Made by a program: the position numbers and the translations under genes
Assembly (NCBI GenBank): GCA_964528035.1
Contig: CAZGQY010000178.1
Span: forward strand, 1-8,352
Source: CAZGQY01 sp964528035
GTDB taxonomy: Bacteria; Pseudomonadota; Gammaproteobacteria; Methylococcales; UBA1147
Reading direction: 5' to 3'
Length of the DNA: 8,352 bases
The notes under the pieces: model-generated
Seen by the model: the letters and a program-made list of their open reading frames with translations, nothing else
The model's database searches: none
What the model was told of the DNA's origin: nothing
Part shown: positions 1 through 5,151 of the stretch, one piece after another
Layout: each line of letters opens with the position of its first letter
Numbering within the stretch: position 1 is the stretch's first letter

Positions 1-52
1 AAACAATAATCCTGCGTCAATCTTTCGCATATTATTAAAACCTCGCTCCTTA
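1..52 (-). repeat. Palindromic repeat element, copy 1 (partial, cut by window edge)
   Basis: Read on the minus strand, this stretch matches the left end of the elements at 2898-3059 and 4804-4966. It begins with the terminal motif AGGAGCGAGG (positions 50-41), followed by the TTTTAATAATATG-type segment and the GACGCAGGATTATTGTTT segment. Only about 50 bp are inside the window and the rest lies to the left. It is inverted relative to the other two copies. The outer flank is TTA, as at the right ends of both other copies. Just outside it, at 53-65, is a small palindrome with arms ACTCG and CGAGT. The repeat match is directly visible. That it is the same mobile or palindromic family is a strong inference. 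Confidence 0.85.
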
Positions 53-157
53 ACTCGTAACGAGTCCAGCGTTCACGGGCCTGATAGCCAACCACTTCTC
101 GATTTAATAATACGAACATCGTTCATTTTTAGGGATAAATTTGTTTGGAATGAATAT

Positions 158-211
158 GGGTCGAGCTATCGACCCCGCAGGGGTGAAATACAGGATGTAT
201 GTCATCCACCC
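158..211. other. Cluster of overlapping hairpins in the gene-free left region
   Basis: Three inverted repeats lie within 54 bp. GGGTCGA at 158-164 pairs with TCGACCC at 169-175 around a 4-base loop. ACCCC at 172-176 pairs with GGGGT at 180-184 around GCA. GGATG at 193-197 pairs with CATCC at 203-207. The first two share bases 172-175, so they are mutually exclusive as RNA structures. GGGTG at 181-185 can also pair with CACCC at 207-211, enclosing the third hairpin. No gene is apparent. The cluster may be a transcription terminator for something to the left, a structured RNA, or a relic of another repeat family. The stems are visible in the sequence; the function is unknown. Confidence 0.4.
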
Positions 212-387
212 TAATCGAAAATACAGGTCAAAATGCTTTTTTCGAAGTCGGCTCTGTGTTCTCTGACTGCCTTGTAAAACCATTCAGAAAGAATATGAAG
301 GCACTTTTCATCGCGTGATGAATTGTGGCTGAAATCATCAATCAATATTTCATAACTTGAGCAATTTTGCCAAATTTCAAAATTCGT
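211..387 (-). pseudogene. Possible 3' remnant of a protein gene
   Basis: On the minus strand, a stretch of 58 sense codons runs from just after an in-frame TAA (388-390) to a TAG at 211-213. Its conceptual translation has protein-like composition: an aromatic and charged mix including LHILSEWFYKAV, then REHRADFEKSILTCIFD at the C-terminus. There is no ATG or GTG start, and the only candidate, TTG at 345, has no ribosome binding site. The frame upstream is closed by two TAA codons close together. I do not recognise a family. It could be the C-terminal end of a decayed gene, or chance. The stop codon abuts the hairpin cluster at 158-211, which would suit a former terminator. Confidence 0.25.
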
Positions 388-530
388 TTAAAGAAACCGA
401 TTAAAACTTTATTTGTATCATCCTGCCCACTACGGTCACTGAGTAGAGAATTAATATCGGATATATCAGTTATTCACTACAAAAAACCCTAAAGGTTATC
501 TATTCTTAATGGGTTAGGGATATAACTATA
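388..530 (+). promoter_or_regulatory. Leader region of the kinase gene with an inverted repeat over the ribosome binding site
   Basis: This stretch precedes the histidine kinase gene and must hold its promoter, but I see no convincing -35/-10 pair. CCCTAA at 487-492 is complementary to TTAGGG at 514-519. AACCC at 485-489 is also complementary to GGGTT at 511-515. The TTAGGGA segment (514-520) is the best ribosome binding site for the TTG start at 531, so either pairing would partly hide it. The complementarity is visible; a regulatory role is inference, and a 6-bp stem with a 21-base loop is weak. Confidence 0.25.
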
Positions 531-1976
531 TTGGATAAGATTTATCTTTATGATACAGAATTTATGATTGAAAAGGCAGTCAATGCGGATGGGCAATATT
601 CAGAGACCGATACTCAGTCTCGTGATGACCTGCTCAATGAAGTGAGGCAACTGAAGAGTCAGGTTGGTGAACTCACAATGGCTGGCCACAAGCTTGTCAG
701 TACTCAAACACAAATGCAGTCGCTCCTGCACAATTCCAGCGATGCGATTATTGAGTTTAATACTGATGGCGCGATAATGACATTCAATAGTGCGGCTGAA
801 CGTATTTTTGGGTATACGGAGATCGAACTGATGTACCAGCCAGCGGATCTTCTATTTCCTTGTCCTGAAAAATTTGTCGGCAATATTCCTGCCTGGCTGG
901 CCTATTATAATAGAACAGTTGAGAATCAATTCGATAACCCTTTGGTTGGTTTAAGTAAGAAAAATGAGGAGCTGCTGTTTGAGGTTTCGGTGGCGTTGAT
1001 ACAATCAGCGGATTTGGTGTTGTTCGACGATTTTGGAGAGGATGGGGAAGTAGATGATGAAGTACAGGATATCAGTAGCTTTGACGCTTTCCTTTGTATC
1101 CTTCACGATATTACCGAACGTAAGGCAATTGATGAGGAATTGCTTCGACATCAGGATGAATTGGAAGATCTGGTTGATGAACAGACTATAGAGATACGTC
1201 AGGCCAAGGAAGATGCTGAACGTGCCAGCGATGCGAAGTCAGAATTTCTTGCCAGTATGTCCCATGAGTTACGCACACCTATGCATGCCATCTTAAGTTA
1301 TTCAAACTTTGGCGTTACCAAATTTGAAAAGGCTACGCCGGAAAAGATCAAACAATATTTCGAACGAATTCAGACGGCTGGAGGGAGGCTGCTGGGGATG
1401 ATCAACGATCTGTTGGATCTGGCCAAGGCTGAGGCTGGACGGTTGACCTATGATATGAAGGAAGTTCAATTATCGGGTGTTGTACAGCCACTGTTAGATG
1501 AATATGAATCGCTATTCGAAAAGCAGGGTTTGGAGCTGTATTTTGACCATCCCGAATTTGATACATGGGGTTGTTTTGATCCAGATCGAATAGGAGTGGT
1601 ACTGAGAAACTTCTTGTCCAATGCAATTAAGTTTACACCCTCCGGTAAGGGCATTTTTATTTTGATATCTGAAGATCAATTACAGCACCCTGATTCAAGC
1701 CAGATACATGATGCTTTACGCTTGACAGTTCGTGATCAAGGTAAGGGTATACCTGAAGATGAACTGAAGTTAGTGTTTGAGGCCTATGCTCAGAGCCGAA
1801 CGAATCAAAAAAGTGCTGGAGGTACCGGGCTCGGTCTGGCCATTAGTCAAGAGATTATTCATCACCACAAGGGTAGAATATTCGCCGAAATTAATGAGGA
1901 TAACGGTGCTGATTTTGTCTTTGTAATTCCGCGCGCTTGTCTGGCGGATTCCGAACCTGAATCCAATGTCGTGTGA
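531..1976 (+). CDS. Soluble PAS-domain sensor histidine kinase
   Basis: This encodes a 481-residue cytoplasmic sensor kinase that autophosphorylates on histidine and should pass phosphate to the response regulator directly downstream. The N-terminus (about 30-65) is a likely coiled coil. A PAS domain follows at about 62-200 (NSSDAIIEFNTDG to HDITERK). A second helical linker (about 200-238) leads to the HisKA domain with SHELRTP at 244-250 (His245). The ATPase domain has the N box RNFLSNAIKF (Asn360, Asn364), G1 DQGKGIP (402-408), an F box near Phe416 and G2 GTGLGLA (431-437), so it looks catalytically intact. No membrane segment or signal peptide is visible. The PAS domain carries an unusual acidic stretch (about 166-180). 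The start is TTG with TTAGGGA 10 bases upstream; an ATG at 564 is the alternative, giving 470 residues. The ligand is unknown. Confidence 0.9.
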   Translation: MDKIYLYDTEFMIEKAVNADGQYSETDTQSRDDLLNEVRQLKSQVGELTMAGHKLVSTQTQMQSLLHNSSDAIIEFNTDGAIMTFNSAAERIFGYTEIELMYQPADLLFPCPEKFVGNIPAWLAYYNRTVENQFDNPLVGLSKKNEELLFEVSVALIQSADLVLFDDFGEDGEVDDEVQDISSFDAFLCILHDITERKAIDEELLRHQDELEDLVDEQTIEIRQAKEDAERASDAKSEFLASMSHELRTPMHAILSYSNFGVTKFEKATPEKIKQYFERIQTAGGRLLGMINDLLDLAKAEAGRLTYDMKEVQLSGVVQPLLDEYESLFEKQGLELYFDHPEFDTWGCFDPDRIGVVLRNFLSNAIKFTPSGKGIFILISEDQLQHPDSSQIHDALRLTVRDQGKGIPEDELKLVFEAYAQSRTNQKSAGGTGLGLAISQEIIHHHKGRIFAEINEDNGADFVFVIPRACLADSEPESNVV

Positions 1977-1996
1977 ACTTAAGGAATTTGCTTTCA

Positions 1997-2899
1997 ATGT
2001 CTGAAAATCAAGCATTACCCACTATTCTGATTGTTGATGATGAGGAATTCAATGTCGAAATAATCATGGAATACCTTGAAGACGGAGACTATAACCTTGA
2101 AGCAGCCTATGATGGAGCAGAGGCATGGGAGAAACTGCAAGTTGATCCAGAGCGCTTTGATATCATCGTGCTGGATCGTATGATGCCAAACATGAATGGT
2201 TTGGAGGTTTTGCAAAAGATTAAGGAGCATCCGGTATTGATGAATCGGCCAGTTATTCTGCAGACGGCCATGGCCGCTAAGGAGGAGGTTCTGGAAGGTA
2301 TGCGTGCGGGGGCCTATTATTATCTGACAAAGCCATTCGAAGAAACCATGTTGCAATCGGTAATAGCAACAGCGATAGAGGATCGAAAACGCTACAAGCA
2401 AGTTGTGGATGAAAGTGAGTTATTCGGTCGAACCTTTGATTTTTTGTGCGATGCACGGTTCCAGATTCAAACAATTAATGCAGCGCGAGATCTTGCTACA
2501 GCGCTGTCCAATGCCTTTCCTGATCCGGGGCGGGTGGTGATTGGGTTACTGGAAATACTGATTAATGCAGTAGAGCACGGTAATCTTGGTATCACTTATG
2601 ATGAAAAATCTGAATTGAAGGAGAATGGGAGCTGGGAAGAGGAGGTTAACAGACGTCTCGCTGATCCCATTAATCAGGATAAGTTTGTGGAGGTGTCGTT
2701 TAAGAGAGAGCTCCAGGGTGTTAGGGCCGTCATTAAGGATCAAGGTAAGGGCTTTGATTGGCAACCCTATCTCGAAATGGATCCATCGCGGGTCTTTGAT
2801 AGCCACGGTCGGGGTATTGCCATGTCACGAATGATCAGCTTCGATAGTACTGAATTCCGTGGTTGTGGAAATGAAGTTGAGGTTTATGTTGCCACTTAG
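1997..2899 (+). CDS. Response regulator with RsbW-like (HATPase_c_2) output domain
   Basis: This 300-residue protein is a receiver domain fused to an anti-sigma/serine-kinase type ATPase. The receiver (about 8-125) has the acidic pair Asp14-Asp15, phosphoacceptor Asp60 in IIVLDRMMPNMNG, Thr90 and Lys112 (YYLTKPF). After a helical linker, residues about 145-300 form a GHKL fold of the RsbW/SpoIIAB class: N box LLEILINAVEHGN (185-196), G1 KDQGKGFDW (247-255) and HGRGIAMSRMISFDS (270-284). There is no DNA-binding domain and no PP2C phosphatase domain, unlike Pseudomonas HsbR. It most likely phosphorylates or binds a STAS protein, and 3336-3641 is the obvious candidate. I chose ATG 1997 because TAAGGA lies at 1980-1985; a GTG at 1973 overlaps the kinase stop and would add 8 residues. 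The TAG stop overlaps the repeat that begins at 2898. Confidence 0.88.
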   Translation: MSENQALPTILIVDDEEFNVEIIMEYLEDGDYNLEAAYDGAEAWEKLQVDPERFDIIVLDRMMPNMNGLEVLQKIKEHPVLMNRPVILQTAMAAKEEVLEGMRAGAYYYLTKPFEETMLQSVIATAIEDRKRYKQVVDESELFGRTFDFLCDARFQIQTINAARDLATALSNAFPDPGRVVIGLLEILINAVEHGNLGITYDEKSELKENGSWEEEVNRRLADPINQDKFVEVSFKRELQGVRAVIKDQGKGFDWQPYLEMDPSRVFDSHGRGIAMSRMISFDSTEFRGCGNEVEVYVAT

Positions 2900-3059
2900 G
2901 CGCGAGGGTTTAATACTATGCGAAAGATAGACGCAGGATTATTGTTTGTCTTCAAGGCGTAGCAACAGGCGCATAGCCGGGCTACGCAACTGTTGCTACA
3001 ACGCAGAAGACGGACAATAAGACCAGTCAAGATTCGTATATTATTGAATCCTCGCTCCT
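2898..3059 (+). repeat. Palindromic repeat element, copy 2 (complete)
   Basis: This is a 162-bp near-palindrome with ends AGGCGCGAGG (2898-2907) and CCTCGCTCCT (3050-3059). At its centre GTAGCAACAG (2959-2968) faces CTGTTGCTAC (2990-2999) across a 21-base loop. It differs from copy 3 at roughly ten positions by eye, including a 1-bp length difference in the left inner arm, where pairing is spoiled here, while the right half is almost identical. It has no coding capacity of its own. Its first bases supply the AG of the upstream TAG stop, so it sits at the very 3' end of the two-component operon. There it could act as a transcript-end structure. The size, terminal inverted repeats and multiple copies fit a MITE-like or REP-like element; which one is inference. 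Confidence 0.88.
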
Positions 3060-3335
3060 TAATTAGAGAGTTAATCGTTTTGGTCTGGCCTTGTACGGGT
3101 TAGCAATTTTATACTGAAGATATCGTATTTATTCAAATGGGTTTAGGGTGTCTGAATATCTTAAGGCTAGCTGATCTCAGTGTGTTAAATCAACAAGAAA
3201 ACTTTTTCCAGGGGAAAAACGAGCCCTGTTTTTGTAGCTTGGTTTTTTTCATCAATACTTAACTGTTAGCTGGAAAAATATTATTTTGTCGATTTATTCA
3301 GAATTACGTCAGACTTTATTATTGGCTCAACAATC
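3060..3335. other. Gene-free spacer between converging genes
   Basis: This lies between the end of repeat copy 2 and the stop of the convergent STAS gene. No open frame here looks like a gene. It is AT-rich and contains the hairpin plus T-run at 3203-3233, annotated separately, which is the only transcription-related signal I see. Confidence 0.5.
3203..3233 (+). terminator. Possible rho-independent terminator in the convergent spacer
   Basis: CAGGG at 3209-3213 pairs with CCCTG at 3224-3228, followed directly by five Ts (3229-3233), which is the layout of an intrinsic terminator for plus-strand transcripts. Overlapping alternatives exist: TTTTTCC (3203-3209) with GGAAAAA (3213-3219), and AAAAAC (3215-3220) with GTTTTT (3228-3233). 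The region could stop the kinase/regulator transcript that reads through repeat copy 2. The stem is short and the loop is 10 bases, so the call is tentative. Confidence 0.35.
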
Positions 3336-3641
3336 TCAAGTCACAGAAAACAATGTATTAAATTTGGCAATTTCAAGAATGTTTTTAACCGACGAATTTG
3401 CGTTAGTGATTTCAATAGTACCTGTTCGACTCTCGACCTTATCACGTAAAATTAGCAACATTCCCAAAGCTGAACTGTCAATATATTCAGTTGTGCGCAG
3501 ATCAATAACGAATTTTTTTATTTCCTCGGGAACTGGATCGAAGGCAGCACGGAAATCCTGGTGTTGACTGAAATCAAATCGGCCGGAAACACTAATGGTT
3601 ATCTGTTTTTCCCCACTATTTAATGTTGTATTGATGCTCAT
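3336..3641 (-). CDS. STAS-domain anti-sigma factor antagonist (HsbA/SpoIIAA-like)
   Basis: This is a 101-residue single STAS domain. It has the usual order: an N-terminal strand pair (KQITISVSGRFDF), a mid strand KKFVIDLRTTEYIDSSALG, then a helix MLLILRDKV. Asp55-Ser56-Ser57 is the switch motif, and Ser56 aligns with the serine phosphorylated in SpoIIAA. As I recall, HsbA of Pseudomonas is also phosphorylated at position 56. Unphosphorylated proteins of this class bind an anti-sigma factor or another target, and phosphorylation by an RsbW-like kinase releases it. The kinase candidate is the convergent regulator at 1997-2899. I chose ATG 3641 because an AGG lies 9 bases upstream; the TTG at 3650 would sit on top of that site. 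The gene stands alone on its strand. Confidence 0.88.
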   Translation of the reverse strand: MSINTTLNSGEKQITISVSGRFDFSQHQDFRAAFDPVPEEIKKFVIDLRTTEYIDSSALGMLLILRDKVESRTGTIEITNANSSVKNILEIAKFNTLFSVT

Positions 3642-3664
3642 GAGATTCAACCTGATGGTTCATG
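3639..3664 (-). promoter_or_regulatory. Hairpin spanning the start codon of the STAS gene
   Basis: On the minus strand, CATGAACC (3664-3657) can pair with GGT(T) at about 3652-3649 and CATG at 3642-3639, leaving a loop ATCA and a 6-base bulge. The second CATG contains the ATG start, and the AGG ribosome binding site lies in the loop and stem. Such a fold would cover the translation start of the STAS mRNA. The complementarity is visible; regulation is inference. Confidence 0.25.
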
Positions 3665-3988
3665 GTGTCTAGTTAGTATTCCCGGACAGCCTCCCAAGTG
3701 TGGCGTCCTTTAAACTCCTGCTTTCATTCTGAATAATAGTAGAAATTAAATATTTTATTCCTAAGCATTTTGTGTATCTAGAAGAAATCCAATATCTGCG
3801 CTTTCATTTTTAAGTCGAGTATGTCAATGAGTCATGGATTAATTGTGTAATTTTTTTTGATCGGAAATATTTGAAAGTGCAATTTGTGGGTATGGGTAGG
3901 CAAGGTTTTGAGGAGAACGCCCGATTCTTCGAAAATTGATCCTGTGCTACTATCAGGCTTTGTTGGTCGGGGGATCCGTAGAATTCAA
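3665..3988. promoter_or_regulatory. Divergent intergenic region (STAS gene / phosphorylase-like gene)
   Basis: About 320 bp between two divergent genes must contain both promoters. It is AT-rich, with a run of eight Ts at 3851-3858. I see no -35/-10 pair good enough to mark on either strand. The plus-strand frame of the phosphorylase-like gene stays open back to a TTG at 3884, but the 35 residues it would add do not look like the family N-terminus. Confidence 0.4.
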
Positions 3989-4798
3989 ATGATACATTTA
4001 TTGACTGCTTTAGCCTGTGAGGCTAAACCAATAATCGAGTATTATCACCTTTCCAGGTTAATGTCTGAAACAGAGTTCTCTGTTTATGGCAATGAATCTT
4101 TGACTCTGACTGTGGCAGGTGTCGGTACCAGTAGCATGGCGGCCGCAGTCGCTTATACTCACGTATTATTTGGAAAGAGTAAGCAGTCTGTATGGTTGAA
4201 TGTTGGTGTGGCAGGACACCGTTCCCATGAGATTGGTAAAGTCTTTGTAGTTCATAAAATAAACGATGGAAGTTCCGGTAAAAATTGGTATCCCTCGATG
4301 GTTTATCGACCGGGATGCGCGACGGAATCGTTGCAAACTGTTGCCCGTCAGGAAGTTAACTATAGCGATACTGTGCTTTATGATATGGAAGGGTCAGGCT
4401 TTTACGAGTCTGCTATTCGTTTTTCATGCTCCGAGCTAGTGCAATGTATAAAAGTTGTTTCCGACAATGCGTTGTCGCCAACTACTAAATTGCAGCCAAA
4501 ATTTGTCTCTGAACTTATTATTAACAATCTTGTAACGATTGAGGATTTGATTGAGCAACTTGTAGCAATTTCCAATACATTGCCAAAGTTGTCGCCAATG
4601 TTAATTGATGATTTTGTTGAACGCTGGCATTTCAGTGTTCAGCAGAAAATTCAATTGGGTGCCGGATTGAATCGATGGAAACTTCTATCTGGTAGCAGAT
4701 CATTAAATTTCGAGCAGCTTAATAACTACAAAACAAGCAAGCAGGTTTTAAATTGGCTGGAGTGTGAAATCGATCAGTTGCCTATAGATATTTCCTGA
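3989..4798 (+). CDS. Nucleoside phosphorylase-like protein (MTAN/PNP_UDP fold) with C-terminal extension
   Basis: This 269-residue protein is related to the 5'-methylthioadenosine/S-adenosylhomocysteine nucleosidase and nucleoside phosphorylase family. It opens with MIHLLTALACEAKPIIE (Glu11 where MTAN has its catalytic Glu12). It continues with VAGVGTSSMAAAVAY (42-56), the glycine strand LNVGVAG (70-76), DMEGSGFYE (132-140, matching the Met-Glu ribose-binding pair) and VVSDN (156-160, matching the catalytic Ser-Asp pair). The part between 90 and 130 is shorter than in MTAN. About 80 extra residues at the C-terminus (from about 190) include a Trp-rich ERWHFSVQQ segment. The active site seems present, but the substrate is unknown. 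From memory, proteins with this tail often neighbour spore-photoproduct-lyase-like genes; none is here. The start ATG has no clear ribosome binding site. Confidence 0.75.
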   Translation: MIHLLTALACEAKPIIEYYHLSRLMSETEFSVYGNESLTLTVAGVGTSSMAAAVAYTHVLFGKSKQSVWLNVGVAGHRSHEIGKVFVVHKINDGSSGKNWYPSMVYRPGCATESLQTVARQEVNYSDTVLYDMEGSGFYESAIRFSCSELVQCIKVVSDNALSPTTKLQPKFVSELIINNLVTIEDLIEQLVAISNTLPKLSPMLIDDFVERWHFSVQQKIQLGAGLNRWKLLSGSRSLNFEQLNNYKTSKQVLNWLECEIDQLPIDIS

Positions 4799-4803
4799 TG
4801 ATT

Positions 4804-4966
4804 AGGAGCGAGGTTTTAATAATATGTGAAAGATGGACGCAGGATTATTGTTTGTCTTCTGCGTTGTAGCAACAGGCGCATAGCAGGGCTACGCAACTGT
4901 TGCTACAACGCAGAAGACAGACAATAAGACCAGTCAAGATTCGTATATTATTGAATCCTCGCTCCT
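4804..4966 (+). repeat. Palindromic repeat element, copy 3 (complete, best preserved)
   Basis: This 163-bp near-palindrome is in the same orientation as copy 2. The ends are AGGAGCGAGG (4804-4813) and its exact complement CCTCGCTCCT (4957-4966). An inner pair of 22-bp arms, 4854-4875 and 4897-4918, is a perfect inverted repeat around a 21-base centre, and with one mismatch the pairing extends outward through TTATTGT / ACAATAA. It starts 5 bp after the stop of the phosphorylase-like gene, so it would form a large 3' hairpin on that transcript. The remaining 185 bp to the SGNH gene (4967-5151) hold nothing I can call. The outer flanks TTA/TTA might include a short target duplication, but this cannot be separated from the element ends. 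Confidence 0.9.
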
Positions 4967-5151
4967 TAGTAGACCGTTCGAGAATAGAAAAGCTACATTT
5001 ATGCCATATCATTATTTCATACTGCCCCAGCCATTGGTTATTTGCAGTGGCATCGCCTCGCACTATGCAGTGGGTCTAACTGATTGCTGTGGTCGCTGTT
5101 TTTTACATTATTTCAATTCGAGCGGGTCAGTGAATTTATATATTTTCTGTT

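Noticed and set aside
1973..1996. GTG start for the response regulator overlapping the kinase stop
   Set aside because: The added eight residues contribute nothing to the receiver fold, and a good TAAGGA site precedes the ATG at 1997. It remains possible as a coupled start.
2898..3059. CRISPR-like or tRNA-related interpretation of the repeat
   Set aside because: There are only isolated copies separated by genes, no regular spacers, and the structure is one long palindrome without a cloverleaf or tRNA motifs.
3286..3567. 93-codon plus-strand open frame
   Set aside because: It lies almost wholly opposite the STAS gene, which has clear domain motifs, so this is an antisense shadow.
3884..3988. 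N-terminal extension of the phosphorylase-like protein from TTG 3884
   Set aside because: The 35 added residues look unlike the family start. The ATG at 3989 begins the typical first beta strand directly.
4845..5063. 72-codon minus-strand open frame starting with GTG
   Set aside because: Most of it runs through repeat copy 3, it has no ribosome binding site, and the translation in the repeat is Cys-rich and low in quality. It is an accident of the repeat.
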